Below are positions 1 to 8,962 of a stretch of 64,000 nt of DNA, piece by piece. Made by a program: the position numbers and the translations under genes. Position 1 is the first letter of the stretch. Every line of letters begins with the position of its first letter. Below the pieces are notes generated by a model. That model was not told the origin of the DNA. It did no database searches and worked only from the letters and a program-made list of their open reading frames with translations. The DNA comes from Butyrivibrio proteoclasticus B316 (lineage in GTDB: Bacteria; Bacillota; Clostridia; Lachnospirales; Lachnospiraceae): positions 62,001 to 126,000 of the forward strand of contig NC_014390.1 of assembly GCF_000145035.1 (NCBI RefSeq), given 5' to 3'.

Positions 1-4
1 TCAT

Positions 5-1678
5 GTGACAAAGCGTGACAGAGAGATCGTAGAGTATGTGAGAGCACATCTAAATGAGATGGTTGTTTATGAACAGGTTTCACATAACCCTAAGTATGTA
101 CATGCTGCAGAGCGAATCAAGAAGACAATGGAAGCAAAGAGGCTTCTATATCATAATATTCAGGATTCAACGCCTGATGATTATACAACACTCTTTCCTC
201 TTGCAAGAAAGATGAAAAGGCATTTCGTACTTCATATAGGTCCTACTAATTCAGGTAAGACCTATCAGGCAGTTCAGGAACTCATGGAAGCCGACAGTGG
301 AATTTACCTTGCGCCGTTACGACTCCTTGCCTATGAACAGTACGAATCTATGAACAATAACGGATGCCCATGCTCCATGATAACAGGAGAAGAAAGGATT
401 CTAGTTCCTGGTTCGTTCCACCAGTCATCAACAATAGAGATGATGAGCATTAGGGATGAGTGGGATATGGCAATTATAGATGAGGCACAGATGGTAGCTG
501 ACCGCCAGAGAGGCGGCTCTTGGACTGCAGCTATTTTGGGACTTCGTGCTAAAAAGATCCATGTCTGCGCATCTCCTGATGCTGAAAAGCTCCTTACCAG
601 AATGATAAAGAGCTGTGGTGATATCATGGAAGTTGTCCATCACGAAAGAAAGACACCACTTGAAATGGATGAGGAAGCATCAAACTTTAGGTTCCCTGAG
701 GACGTTAAAAAGGGAGATGCTCTGATTGTTTTTTCAAGAAAAGACGTTCATAGTGTTGCAGCTGAGCTTCAGGACAGCGGCCTGACCTGCAGTATCATTT
801 ACGGATCACTTCCTTATGATGTAAGACATAGAGAAGCTGGCAAATTTGCAGATGGCGAAACTGATGTCGTGGTGGCAACTGATGCAATTGGAATGGGCAT
901 GAACCTTCCGATCAGGAGAGTTGTATTTTTAGAGACTGTTAAGTATGACGGCATAAAAGAGCGTCCTCTTACTGTATCTGAGATCAAGCAGATAGCAGGC
1001 CGTGCAGGTCGATATGGTAAGTATGATGTAGGATATGTTACTTCCTATTATGATTACGACATCATCAAATATCTTGTTTTCTACGATGCGGTTCCTATAG
1101 GAAAAGCCATGATAAACATCCCAGAAGAATTCCTTGAAAAGGATGGGAAGATATCAACAATCCTGGAACTGTGGAATCAGATTCCAGCTGCGGACTTTTA
1201 TGATAAAGGCGATATCTTAGAAAAGATCACGGTCGCCCATGCCCTTGAGGATATAAAGGATGACAGGGAACTAATAAGACAGTTCATCAGAATTCCAATT
1301 AATATAAAGAACGAAGAGATATATGACGTTTACAAGAAGTTCTACAGAGCTGTTGCTGAGGGAAGACCTGTTGAGCTTGAAGAGACCATGAGAAAATATG
1401 ACAATTCTGGTATCAGCCCCAAGTATAAGCAGGCTCTTCAGATACTTGAGACAAGCAGCGCAATATATGATTTTCTGTATTCCTTTACTAGATTCTTTGG
1501 GGATGAAGAAGATCTTGAGCCAATCCTTGAAACAAAGAGACAGATATCAGAAAAGATATTTACTATCCTTGATATGCAGAAACTCAGCATGAAGTCCTGT
1601 AAGTGCTGTGGCAAAAAGTTAAAGTGGTCATATCAGTATTCTGTATGTCAGGAGTGTTATAGAAAAGGTAGGAGTTAA
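5..1678 (+). CDS. SUV3-like superfamily II helicase, possibly 5'-partial
   Basis: Predicted ATP-dependent nucleic-acid helicase resembling mitochondrial SUV3, an RNA helicase. Walker A GPTNSGKT is at residues 79-86 and a DEAQ box at 159-162. Further motifs include GSLPYDVR, VATDAIGMGMNLP and QIAGRAGRYG (motif VI). The C-terminus has a four-cysteine zinc ribbon, CKCCGKK...CQEC. The first start codon in the window is a GTG at base 5, but the frame is open to the left edge, so the true start may lie outside. An SGNH hydrolase gene follows after 13 bp, probably co-transcribed. The family call is firm; the role on this replicon (RNA turnover or DNA processing) is not known. Confidence 0.85.
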   Translation: MTKRDREIVEYVRAHLNEMVVYEQVSHNPKYVHAAERIKKTMEAKRLLYHNIQDSTPDDYTTLFPLARKMKRHFVLHIGPTNSGKTYQAVQELMEADSGIYLAPLRLLAYEQYESMNNNGCPCSMITGEERILVPGSFHQSSTIEMMSIRDEWDMAIIDEAQMVADRQRGGSWTAAILGLRAKKIHVCASPDAEKLLTRMIKSCGDIMEVVHHERKTPLEMDEEASNFRFPEDVKKGDALIVFSRKDVHSVAAELQDSGLTCSIIYGSLPYDVRHREAGKFADGETDVVVATDAIGMGMNLPIRRVVFLETVKYDGIKERPLTVSEIKQIAGRAGRYGKYDVGYVTSYYDYDIIKYLVFYDAVPIGKAMINIPEEFLEKDGKISTILELWNQIPAADFYDKGDILEKITVAHALEDIKDDRELIRQFIRIPINIKNEEIYDVYKKFYRAVAEGRPVELEETMRKYDNSGISPKYKQALQILETSSAIYDFLYSFTRFFGDEEDLEPILETKRQISEKIFTILDMQKLSMKSCKCCGKKLKWSYQYSVCQECYRKGRS

Positions 1679-1691
1679 TATAGCAAATAAG

Positions 1692-2333
1692 ATGATCAAA
1701 AATGTTTTATGCTATGGTGATTCAAATACATATGGATATATGCCTGGCTACGGGACCAGGTATCCTAGAGATATCAGATATCCGGGAAGGCTCCAATACC
1801 TTCTGGGAGAAGACTTTAATGTGATAGAAGAAGGTTGTAGCGGCAGGACCACTCTTTATGATGATCCGATAGATGGGTGGAAGAATGGTTTTGACTATCT
1901 AAAACCATGCCTTTATTCACACAGACCAATCCACATAGTGGTTTTGATGCTTGGAAGCAACGACTTAAAGACAACATTCCACCTTACAGCTTCTCAGATT
2001 GCAGAAAGTGCTGGAAAGCTGGTAGATGTGATCAAAGAGTTCACCGCTGAAAAACAGGAGTATGTTCCCAAGATAATTCTTGTATCTCCTCCGGAAATTG
2101 GAACAGGGATAAGGACTTCTCCTTTCTTTGGGGCATTTTCTGAAACCGCAATTGAAGAATCTAGAAAGTTCCCTGAGTGCTATAAAAAGGTAGCAAAAGA
2201 GAAAGGGTGTATATTCTTTGATGCGGCAAAATACATCTATCCTTCAGAAGTAGATTCGCTCCACCTTACACCGGAGGGGCATATAACTTTAGCGGATGAG
2301 ATTTCAAAAGTAATCAGAACAATTGAAGATTAA
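1692..2333 (+). CDS. SGNH/GDSL-family hydrolase
   Basis: Predicted SGNH esterase or lipase-type hydrolase, 213 residues. Block I is YGDSNTYGY near the N-terminus with the nucleophile Ser, block III is MLGSNDLK, and block V is DSLHLTPEGH with the catalytic Asp and His. There is no signal peptide, so it should be cytoplasmic. A close paralogue lies on the opposite strand at 62033-62665. Family members include arylesterases and acyl hydrolases, but the substrate cannot be told from sequence. It follows the helicase gene by 13 bp and ends 21 bp before a small gene, suggesting one operon. Confidence 0.85.
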   Translation: MIKNVLCYGDSNTYGYMPGYGTRYPRDIRYPGRLQYLLGEDFNVIEEGCSGRTTLYDDPIDGWKNGFDYLKPCLYSHRPIHIVVLMLGSNDLKTTFHLTASQIAESAGKLVDVIKEFTAEKQEYVPKIILVSPPEIGTGIRTSPFFGAFSETAIEESRKFPECYKKVAKEKGCIFFDAAKYIYPSEVDSLHLTPEGHITLADEISKVIRTIED

Positions 2334-2354
2334 ATATAGAGGTTATTTATAGTA

Positions 2355-2546
2355 ATGGTAGACCAAGAGCAGGCAAGAAAAATATTACAGGAAAGACTAG
2401 CTGACAATCTTGTTATAGTAACAGAATTTGAGAATCCAAAGGAATGGTGTTTTGATCTTGGACTTATAACAGAAAGCGGAACTATAATGCCACTAATGGG
2501 TGATACAACAATACGAATCAGCAAGGAAACAGGTGAGGTGGAGTAA
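2355..2546 (+). CDS. small conserved protein, paralogue of the frameshifted gene at 35366
   Basis: A 63-residue acidic protein containing FENPKEWCFDLGL, then a PLMGDTTIRISKETGEVE tail. The same pattern recurs in the broken copy at 35366-35559 (FENPNQWCFG...PLMGNSVIRVSKSTGEID), so it is a real family. The WCF...G...PLMG...I.V...TG.. layout recalls short YrhB/Imm35-type immunity-like proteins, but I cannot confirm that. It begins 21 bp after the hydrolase gene and is probably the last gene of that operon. No signal peptide or membrane segment is visible. Confidence 0.65.
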   Translation: MVDQEQARKILQERLADNLVIVTEFENPKEWCFDLGLITESGTIMPLMGDTTIRISKETGEVE

Positions 2547-2686
2547 GGGCTTTTTCAAAAAAGCTCTGTATTGTGTTTTCAGGATTCAAAAACGCATAAT
2601 TCCACTTTTAACGTAAAAATCTTTTAAAGAATTTTTGAAAATTATTGGGGAAATAATTAATCATATTAAAGGGGAGCAAAAATAAA

Positions 2687-3976
2687 ATGGGGAACGAAGA
2701 AATAACAGTGACTGAAAAATCTGAATGGGAGGTATGGAGAAAATATCTTTGTTCAGAGAAAAGATCCTTAAGGATATTTCTTATACATATTGTCATCAGC
2801 GTGGTTTTTATTGTTTTGGTATATTTTGGTTACAAAATAATAAAGGTTCCTGAGTACAAATTGAAAGATATATATGAAAAAGCATTTAACTGGGCCATGC
2901 AGTGGGTAGACAGTGAAACGAAATTTGAAGATCTACGAAATCCAATTGGCGTAATTATATTTGGTGCCACACTGTCTGGTATTATCATGGCTGCATTTAC
3001 CTTTTTGATCAACATGTTTAAAAGTAGATATGATACATCATTTATGAGCTATACTGATCAAATAAAGCAGAATGTATTTTTTATAGGATTAAATATTCTG
3101 TTCTTTTCTATAGTGATTTTCATGTTCTTGGCTACAAATTTATTTAATGTAGTCCATGAAGTTGTACCTAAATTCCCGGTTACGTTATTTTTTGTGATAA
3201 TAGCGGCATTTATCTTTATATTTGGTGTTTGCAAGAATGTCGTGACACTTAATGAAGGTGGTCGAAGCGATATACTATCTTTTCTTGAAGCCTTTTTCAT
3301 TGTATCTCTGTTAATCTCTTATCCTATAAAAGAAGGTTCTCTAGTTTGGGTTATCATTTACATGGTATTCATGAATATTATTACTTTATCCTTGATGTTT
3401 CGGCTTGAGACTATTTACAGGAATGATACTGCAATTTATTACTTCCAGACAGAGGAAGGAATAAATGATGAAAAAAATGATGAAGAAAATAATGAAGAAA
3501 ATGATGAAAAAAAGGATGGAAAAAAGAGGAAGCTATTCATTCACTATAGATTGGATGATGAAAGAGTAGTGTGCTCTGAAAAACCTAGCTTAAAAGAGGA
3601 TTCACAAAAGATTCTATATTCTATAAGTGATCTGTGTAACATAGACATCAAAAAGGATACCAGTAGTTACGACAGTGACTGGAAAACTGCGGTTGCGAAA
3701 ATAAAAGTACTCAGAGATGAAAATGCAAAATGCAAAGCAGAGACGAAAGCTGAACGAAAAGCTAAGCGGAGAGAAAAAATAAAGGCGATTCCTAGAAATA
3801 TAGCCAATTGGTTTAAATCAATATGGAAGAAAATAACAATTATTGGATGGCTTTATGGCAGATTAAGCAAGAAACGTAAAGCATTAAAAGAAGCTAATTC
3901 AGAAATAGAACGCTTGAAAGCAGAAGTAACAGATCTTAAGAAACAATTGGAAGATAAAAACAATAAACCGGCCTGA
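2687..3976 (+). CDS. multi-pass membrane protein with cytoplasmic coiled-coil tail
   Basis: Unrecognised 429-residue membrane protein. About six hydrophobic segments lie between residues 25 and 237 (e.g. IFLIHIVISVVFIVLVYFGY and VIIFGATLSGIIMAAFTFLI). A very charged Glu/Asp/Asn/Lys linker follows near 255-280. The C-terminal region is basic and ends in a heptad-like coiled coil (about 390-425). The ATG has a good GGGGAG ribosome binding site. It is monocistronic by position: a 140-bp gap precedes it and a terminator hairpin follows. No enzyme motif was seen; a scaffold or sensor role would be a guess. Confidence 0.7.
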   Translation: MGNEEITVTEKSEWEVWRKYLCSEKRSLRIFLIHIVISVVFIVLVYFGYKIIKVPEYKLKDIYEKAFNWAMQWVDSETKFEDLRNPIGVIIFGATLSGIIMAAFTFLINMFKSRYDTSFMSYTDQIKQNVFFIGLNILFFSIVIFMFLATNLFNVVHEVVPKFPVTLFFVIIAAFIFIFGVCKNVVTLNEGGRSDILSFLEAFFIVSLLISYPIKEGSLVWVIIYMVFMNIITLSLMFRLETIYRNDTAIYYFQTEEGINDEKNDEENNEENDEKKDGKKRKLFIHYRLDDERVVCSEKPSLKEDSQKILYSISDLCNIDIKKDTSSYDSDWKTAVAKIKVLRDENAKCKAETKAERKAKRREKIKAIPRNIANWFKSIWKKITIIGWLYGRLSKKRKALKEANSEIERLKAEVTDLKKQLEDKNNKPA

Positions 3977-3997
3977 AATCGATGTAAAATATCTATC

Positions 3998-4024
3998 AAC
4001 TCCCTTCATTGAGGGGAGTTTTTT
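3998..4024 (+). terminator. intrinsic terminator after the membrane protein gene
   Basis: AACTCCC / GGGGAGTT stem with an 8-nt loop, followed by a run of T residues. It sits just after the stop codon of the 2687 gene. Confidence 0.75.
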
Positions 4025-4025
4025 A

Positions 4026-4053
4026 TTGACTCTACTATATATTTAGATATAAT
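4026..4053 (+). promoter_or_regulatory. sigma-A-type promoter for the 4087 gene pair
   Basis: TTGACT (4026-4031), 16-bp spacer, TATAAT (4048-4053). It lies immediately after the terminator and 34 bp before the ATG at 4087. Confidence 0.55.
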
Positions 4054-4086
4054 ATATCTATAAATATATATATGGAGGCTGATTAA

Positions 4087-4326
4087 ATGTATTATTCAGA
4101 TATGCTCAAGATCCCTAATGGGATGCCGGAATCACTCTTTGGTGTACTGCTTATCATTACACTTGCGGTACTCATCTATACATTCGGTTTTTCAGAACTC
4201 ATGAAAAAGAAGACCAAAAAGCTAAAGGAAGCAAAAAGAGTTGCAGTTGATGGGCTCACTCTTCAGAAAATGAGAGCAGAAGTATCTCAGGAAGAATTCG
4301 AGGAAGAATACGATGAGGCTCAGTAA
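4087..4326 (+). CDS. small single-pass membrane protein
   Basis: A 79-residue protein with one hydrophobic helix at about 16-37 (ESLFGVLLIITLAVLIYTFG). A Lys-rich stretch follows, then an acidic coiled tail ending QEEFEEEYDEAQ. The preceding GGAGG motif supports the start. It overlaps the next gene, a lipoprotein, by 14 bp, so the two products are translationally coupled and may act together at the membrane. No family was recognised. Confidence 0.65.
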   Translation: MYYSDMLKIPNGMPESLFGVLLIITLAVLIYTFGFSELMKKKTKKLKEAKRVAVDGLTLQKMRAEVSQEEFEEEYDEAQ

Positions 4327-5791
4327 AATTGTAACACTTATTCCTATTTGTATTCTTACACTGAGCCTCTTAACAGGATGCGAAGATGTCCAGATCTTTC
4401 AGACTAAGACAGATCCATATAAGCAGGTTCCATATAAGGACACCGAGCTTGTTAATGACAGATACTATGTAAAGAATAATACAAGATTTTATGCGACATA
4501 CATTCCAGTAGCTGGAAATGCTCAGTCAGGAACTTCCGTTTTAAATGAGGGAAGAGTCATAGCAACAATGGCAGATGATAAGCTCATCCCCACTTTTTAT
4601 TCTGACGAATTGGCAGCGTTTCAGTCATACAGCCTTGGACTTAATTCTGTAGGACTTGAAAGGTTTGCAGTTCTTGGATATTCCATCGGATGCTTTTCTG
4701 GAAGCATCACAGAAGATGGATACCTGTATTGTAATAAGGAAGGACTGGTCCAGGGATCATCCCTTTATAGCGCTATTGGTGAGACCGAGTCAGATGCAAT
4801 AAGAATTGCAACTATAGATGGAAAGCCACTTTCCCTGGAGCAGATAAATAGAAAAGCCGGTGTCATTACAGGACTTGAACAGGGAAAAACATATAAAGTA
4901 GGTTACTTCCTTGGAACAAAGTACTACGAAAAAAATATAGCTGCAGACTGCAGGATGTATCAGGCATATGAAATGTATTCATTTGGTAAAGATTATCTTT
5001 ACGATACTCCAAACGGATATATGTCTTTTTCAATGCCACAGGATATGAAGAGTGGCTATTACAACATAAACGGTGGAGGCCTTTATAAATACTACGATTT
5101 CACTCGTGGATCTAAAGACGAACAGACCATAGACATGAACGAGAGCTACTATAAAGACGAAAAGAGTAAGATAGAAGCCTACTCAAGACAGTACAGCGTG
5201 TCTGTTCCTAAAAGGGTAAAGGACCTGAAAGTTACTGTTAAACTTGAATCCATTGAAACCACCTATGCTGATGATACGATCCAGGGAATAGTCTTTGCTC
5301 CCGATGGAACACAGATGAACATGGACTTTTCTTCTAAAGACAAAGAACTCACCATCGCGATGGCTGAAGGAATGGCAGGTGACTGGACTTTAAATATCAT
5401 TCCAAAGACTTTGAACGTAAAAGAAATCAAGGTTGATAATGATAAGCTTGCAGAAGAAGCAACCTGTGAAGAGACAGTATTCACACTTCCGGAAGACAGA
5501 GAGAATGTAGAATTCATAGCAGAATACACATCCTACAAGGCAAATGTCGAGGGCTGTACAGTATTTGGAACTGTTCTTGCTGAGGATGGGAAGACATATG
5601 AGATGTCACTGGGAAGCTACACCATTGATCAGGATCATACACAGTACTATATCTACTATGAGATACCGTTCGCTAAAGCAGGTGACTATGTTGTAAGAAT
5701 CTACCACTATCCAGAAGAGACTACGATCCAAGCTCCTACTGTAAAGGATAAGACAGAGACCGATACAGAGATAATCATTGTTGAAGGATAA
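4313..5791 (+). CDS. surface lipoprotein of unknown function
   Basis: A 492-residue exported lipoprotein. The type II signal peptide has a hydrophobic core and lipobox LLTGC, with the Cys near residue 23. The mature part is soluble, rich in Tyr, Asp and Thr, and its C-terminal half looks like beta-sandwich repeats (paired VTVKLESIETTYADD and VEGCTVFGTVLAEDG-like strands). It should be anchored on the outer face of the membrane. It is coupled to the small membrane protein upstream by a 14-bp overlap. No catalytic motif was seen; a binding or adhesion role is only an inference. Confidence 0.75.
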   Translation: MRLSKIVTLIPICILTLSLLTGCEDVQIFQTKTDPYKQVPYKDTELVNDRYYVKNNTRFYATYIPVAGNAQSGTSVLNEGRVIATMADDKLIPTFYSDELAAFQSYSLGLNSVGLERFAVLGYSIGCFSGSITEDGYLYCNKEGLVQGSSLYSAIGETESDAIRIATIDGKPLSLEQINRKAGVITGLEQGKTYKVGYFLGTKYYEKNIAADCRMYQAYEMYSFGKDYLYDTPNGYMSFSMPQDMKSGYYNINGGGLYKYYDFTRGSKDEQTIDMNESYYKDEKSKIEAYSRQYSVSVPKRVKDLKVTVKLESIETTYADDTIQGIVFAPDGTQMNMDFSSKDKELTIAMAEGMAGDWTLNIIPKTLNVKEIKVDNDKLAEEATCEETVFTLPEDRENVEFIAEYTSYKANVEGCTVFGTVLAEDGKTYEMSLGSYTIDQDHTQYYIYYEIPFAKAGDYVVRIYHYPEETTIQAPTVKDKTETDTEIIIVEG

Positions 5792-5827
5792 TAGTTGTAC
5801 TTATAGCTAGCAATAGAAATGCTTTAT

Positions 5828-5856
5828 TTGACACGGTACATCACTTGCCATAATCT
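5828..5856 (+). promoter_or_regulatory. candidate promoter for the HU gene
   Basis: TTGACA at 5828-5833 with TAATCT at 5851-5856 (17-bp spacer). It lies about 80 bp upstream of the HU start. Confidence 0.45.
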
Positions 5857-5937
5857 TAATATGGTTACTAAATGCTCGTTAAAGCAATAAAGTGGTTGCA
5901 CAGCGAACAAACAAAAGTATGAGAAGGGAGATATGTT

Positions 5938-6222
5938 ATGAACAAAACAGAACTCGTAGAAGCTATTGCAAAGCAGACCGGCCTTACAAAGGCTGCATCA
6001 GAGAAGGCAGTTAAGGCTTTCACAGATGTTGTAACAAAGGAGCTTAAGAAGAAGGGTAAAGTTCAGCTCGTTGGTTTCGGAACATTCGAGACAGCTAAGA
6101 GAGCAGCTAGAACAGGTAAGAACCCTCAGACTGGCGCAGCTATCAAGATTCCAGCAGCTACAGTTCCTAAGTTCAAAGCTGGTAAGGCTCTTAAGGATAC
6201 CGTTAACGGTAATAAGAAATAA
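5938..6222 (+). CDS. hup: HU-family nucleoid DNA-binding protein
   Basis: A 94-residue histone-like protein that bends and compacts DNA as a dimer. It has the classic HU layout: MNKTELVEAIAKQTGL N-terminus, helix 2 with KAFTDVVTKELKKKGKVQL, the GFGTFE turn, the DNA-binding arm with RTGKNPQTGAAIKIPA, and the FKAGKALKD end. Length and motifs are full, so it should be functional. A strong GAAGGGAG site precedes the ATG. HU on large plasmids can help initiation complexes and copy control; here it is far from the Rep gene, so that link is inference. Confidence 0.95.
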   Translation: MNKTELVEAIAKQTGLTKAASEKAVKAFTDVVTKELKKKGKVQLVGFGTFETAKRAARTGKNPQTGAAIKIPAATVPKFKAGKALKDTVNGNKK

Positions 6223-6363
6223 ACCGCTTTTAGGGCGAAAAAACAGCAATAAGAAATAATAGAGCAAAAAATATGGCCGGGAATCATTCATGTTATATTA
6301 TACTTAATTATCTCTGCACGGCTATTTGTTGAAAAAGAGTTTAGATAACAATATATCGTAGTT

Positions 6364-6410
6364 CAAAGCAAAGAGGATTATTCCAAAACGGAATAGTCCT
6401 TTTTGCTTTG
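6364..6410 (+). terminator. long hairpin, probable terminator after HU
   Basis: CAAAGCAAAGAGGATTATTCC pairs with GGAATAGTCCTTTTTGCTTTG around an AAAAC loop. The stem is long and contains an internal T run. It lies in the HU-6459 gap and could also act as an attenuator for the next gene. Confidence 0.5.
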
Positions 6411-6458
6411 CCCTGCGCAGGACAATACTAAATCATTTTATTACAAGGAGGGTTGAGT

Positions 6459-6656
6459 ATGATCAACAACAAAGTAACTGTTAACAAGGGCATTGAAAAT
6501 GCTGAGAAGCAGCTCCAGAAGGCGAAGAATCGTCTTACTCAGGAGAAGAAGAAAGCGAACGATGCTCGAAGAAGAATTGAGAACCGTCACAAGTATATGA
6601 TGGGAGGCGGATCTGCTGTAGATGCTTCGGGCTATATGGATCGTGAGGAACGTTAA
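6459..6656 (+). CDS. small basic coiled-coil protein
   Basis: A 65-residue, highly charged protein. The N-terminal two-thirds is a Lys/Glu/Arg helix (ENAEKQLQKAKNRLTQEKKK...ARRRIENR), followed by a Gly-rich turn, MMGGGSAVDASG. I place the start at the ATG at 6459, because AAGGAGGG at 6445-6452 is correctly spaced for it and abuts the upstream TTG. The layout recalls short DUF3847-type proteins of Firmicutes conjugative elements, but the match is by eye and weak. Confidence 0.6.
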   Translation: MINNKVTVNKGIENAEKQLQKAKNRLTQEKKKANDARRRIENRHKYMMGGGSAVDASGYMDREER

Positions 6657-6757
6657 AAGCGAATATAACTACACTATAATTGTTTTATAAAGATGGGTAT
6701 TCCTATAGTAAAAGTTATGAACTTGTTATAAAATGAAAGCTGATTTTATGTGGATTG

Positions 6758-6786
6758 CATCGAGATGCCAATTTGGCATCTCGATG
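6758..6786. repeat. perfect 14-bp-arm palindrome in the ORF6N gene leader
   Basis: Arms CATCGAGATGCCAA and TTGGCATCTCGATG are separated by one base. The palindrome lies just upstream of the preferred ATG at 6801. A near copy (two internal mismatches) occurs inside the same gene at 7009-7037. It could be an operator for the DNA-binding product or a small mobile palindromic repeat. Confidence 0.85.
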
Positions 6787-6800
6787 TATATGGAGAAAAT

Positions 6801-7793
6801 ATGGGGACAAATGAACTAATTTCATTCGAGCCAATTGATAAAGAGGCAGTTAAAGAGCAGATATTCGAGGTTCGTGGCATAAGAGTTATGCTTGATAGTG
6901 ACATTGCTGTATATTTTGGCGTCGAAACAGGTGCATTAAACAGGGCTAGGAAGCGTAATATAAAGCGTTTCCCGGAAAGCTTTTGTTTTCAGCTTACGGA
7001 TGAAGAAGTATCGAGATGCCAATCTGTCATCTCGATGCAGACCGAGGGCAAAAAAGGTGGTAGAACATATAACCCTTATGTGTATTCTGAACAGGGCGTG
7101 GCAATGCTTACTTCGGTACTACACACAGATGTTGCAATACAGGCTAGCATAGGAATAATTGAGGCATTTGTTGAAATGTCACATTATATAAGACAGAATC
7201 AACAGTTGCTGCCTTATGAAGATCTTAAGAGCCTGGAATTAAGACAACATCAATTGTCTGATAGGATGGAAAGCATTGAAAAGAACATGGTAACAAAATC
7301 AGAACTATCAGACCTTATGAAGCTCTTTGAGAGTGGAATTACTGATGATGAAATTCTTATTCTCAATGGCGAACCGTTTAAAGCGGATTTGGCGTATCAA
7401 AAGATTTATAAGAAAGCCAAGTCTAATCTGATTATTGTTGATGATTATATTGGGACTAAGACATTACAGCATTTGACCCATGTAAAATCTGGAGTAGATA
7501 TAACAATTATCACTGACAATAAGGGGTATGCAGCTCTCAAGAAACAAGAGTTCAGTGACTTTATGACAGAATATCCATCAATGAAGATAAGCTTTATTAA
7601 AACAGCAAATAAGTGCCACGATAGGTATATCGCTACAGATTATGGTAAGAATACAATGAAGATGTATCATTGTGGTGCCAGCAGTAAAGACGCAGGCAAT
7701 AAGATAACTACAATTACTGAGATAAACGAGATGGATAACTTTAAGGATATGATTAAAGATCTTTTATTGAATCCACAGTTAAAGCTGAAATAG
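6801..7793 (+). CDS. ORF6N-domain protein with C-terminal PLD-like domain
   Basis: A 330-residue two-domain protein. Residues about 10-140 form an ORF6N DNA-binding domain (IFEVRGIRVMLDSDIAVYFGVETGALNRARKRN, then YVYSEQGVAMLTSVL), the phage-antirepressor type. The C-terminal part ends in HDRYIATDYG and YHCGASSKDAG, the reduced HxRx..D signature of PLD-like modules often joined to ORF6N. The ATG at 6801 is chosen because GGAG at 6792 precedes it; a GTG at 6750 would add 17 residues encoded by the palindrome. Residues SRCQSVISMQ, inside the DNA-binding domain, are encoded by a second copy of that palindrome. Likely a regulator; whether the PLD-like part is catalytic is uncertain, since only one half-site is seen. 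Confidence 0.8.
   Translation: MGTNELISFEPIDKEAVKEQIFEVRGIRVMLDSDIAVYFGVETGALNRARKRNIKRFPESFCFQLTDEEVSRCQSVISMQTEGKKGGRTYNPYVYSEQGVAMLTSVLHTDVAIQASIGIIEAFVEMSHYIRQNQQLLPYEDLKSLELRQHQLSDRMESIEKNMVTKSELSDLMKLFESGITDDEILILNGEPFKADLAYQKIYKKAKSNLIIVDDYIGTKTLQHLTHVKSGVDITIITDNKGYAALKKQEFSDFMTEYPSMKISFIKTANKCHDRYIATDYGKNTMKMYHCGASSKDAGNKITTITEINEMDNFKDMIKDLLLNPQLKLK
7009..7037. repeat. internal copy of the ORF6N palindromic repeat
   Basis: ATCGAGATG (7010-7018) and CATCTCGAT (7028-7036) flank CCAATCTGT. Over 28 bp it differs from the leader palindrome at two positions. It is read in frame as the SRCQSVISMQ peptide. Confidence 0.8.
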
Positions 7794-7818
7794 TTGATAG
7801 TATTATAATATGCACATG

Positions 7819-7857
7819 AAGCAGTAGATCACAAAATGGTCTGCTGCTTTTTTTGTG
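7819..7857 (+). terminator. intrinsic terminator after the ORF6N gene
   Basis: Imperfect stem GAAGCAGTAGATC / GGTCTGCTGCTT with an ACAAAAT loop, followed by seven T residues. Confidence 0.65.
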
Positions 7858-7957
7858 CATCGATATAACGGCAAACCGATAACAATAATAGATTCTATTG
7901 TATTTGTTTCAAAGGAGGCATAACACACTTGATTCCCGGCCTTTTCTATCTACTTTT

Positions 7958-8962
7958 TTAAGTTTTATCTTTAAACATCTCCAAAACAGGGGAGAGGATA
8001 GGTGTTACATACGCAATGAGTGCTAGAATGGTGGATATTACAGCAATGATCTTCAAAAGTACTGAATTCCTGACTTTGAACTCATAACCGTCACCTTCTT
8101 CTGACTTATTGAATGCAAACAGCTTTACGCAGAGCTTACTTACAATGGTCCAAAGGAAATATGCGGCAGCTGCGACATAATAACACAAAATGATAGAAAA
8201 AATAAATAAGAAGAATACCATCGGTATATATATTCTAAGTTTTTCGTTGCCACCAGAATACACCTTGTATAGAAGCATGAATACATTAAGTGAAATTAAT
8301 ACACCAACCAGGGTGATGCCGACATTTAGCAGTATCCTTGTAAAATGTTCAAATGCATTTCGGTTTATTATGGCAAGTGGAAAGATGGCAAATGCTGCCA
8401 GGACACATAAAGTGTTCAGCATCGCTGCGCTATTTTTATCAGATGTAATGAGGTATGTGAAAATACCACATGTGGCGCAACCCAAGGAAAAAACTGCCAG
8501 CATCAGCTTAAGGTTAAGATACTGATTATCTTTAATAAACAGAAACTCTTCGCTGACTGTAAAGTACCATTTAAGCTGCTGCAATAGATTTTTGTCATCG
8601 TTCTTTTTGATTGTTACCGAAACAGTTTTCTTTTCAATCTCTTCTTCTAGTGACGCATGTCTTTTTAGGATCTTTCTTATAACATCAGCATCACCTTCGA
8701 TGAAAACATCATGGCCCTTATAATCATAGGGCTGTACTGTCAGCCATTTCTTCTTATCGTCAATGCTTTTATCAACCAGGATTGAAAATGTTCCTTCATG
8801 TGATCCGTTTACCTTGATCTCTATATTCAGCTTGTCGGCGAAAAATGTTTTTCGCTTGATGTGCTTAGACGCTGCTTTAGCTACAGACTTTTTAACCCAT
8901 TTATCAAATTCTGTTTCTTCTATAGTCTTTGTATCTACGATGTTATCTACTGATGTGTCCAT
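7958..8962 (-). CDS. membrane protein with soluble N-terminal domain
   Basis: Unrecognised 334-residue protein. Residues 1-135 are soluble and charged, with a beta-rich segment (NIEIKVNGSHEGTFSILVD). They are followed by about five transmembrane helices between 150 and 325. The ATG is preceded by GGGGGG. It is transcribed divergently from the secreted-protein gene at 9180 across a 217-bp gap. Downstream, at 7861-7957, a plus-strand AAAGGAGG motif leads only into a ten-codon frame, so I call no gene there. Confidence 0.65.
   Translation of the reverse strand: MDTSVDNIVDTKTIEETEFDKWVKKSVAKAASKHIKRKTFFADKLNIEIKVNGSHEGTFSILVDKSIDDKKKWLTVQPYDYKGHDVFIEGDADVIRKILKRHASLEEEIEKKTVSVTIKKNDDKNLLQQLKWYFTVSEEFLFIKDNQYLNLKLMLAVFSLGCATCGIFTYLITSDKNSAAMLNTLCVLAAFAIFPLAIINRNAFEHFTRILLNVGITLVGVLISLNVFMLLYKVYSGGNEKLRIYIPMVFFLFIFSIILCYYVAAAAYFLWTIVSKLCVKLFAFNKSEEGDGYEFKVRNSVLLKIIAVISTILALIAYVTPILSPVLEMFKDKT

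Noticed and set aside
3058..3300. Minus-strand ORFs under the 2687 membrane protein and many similar antisense frames
   Set aside because: They mirror strong coding frames, lack ribosome binding sites and have low-complexity composition.
7861..7957. Plus-strand gene after the AAAGGAGG motif at 7911
   Set aside because: The frame that follows codes for about ten residues before a stop.
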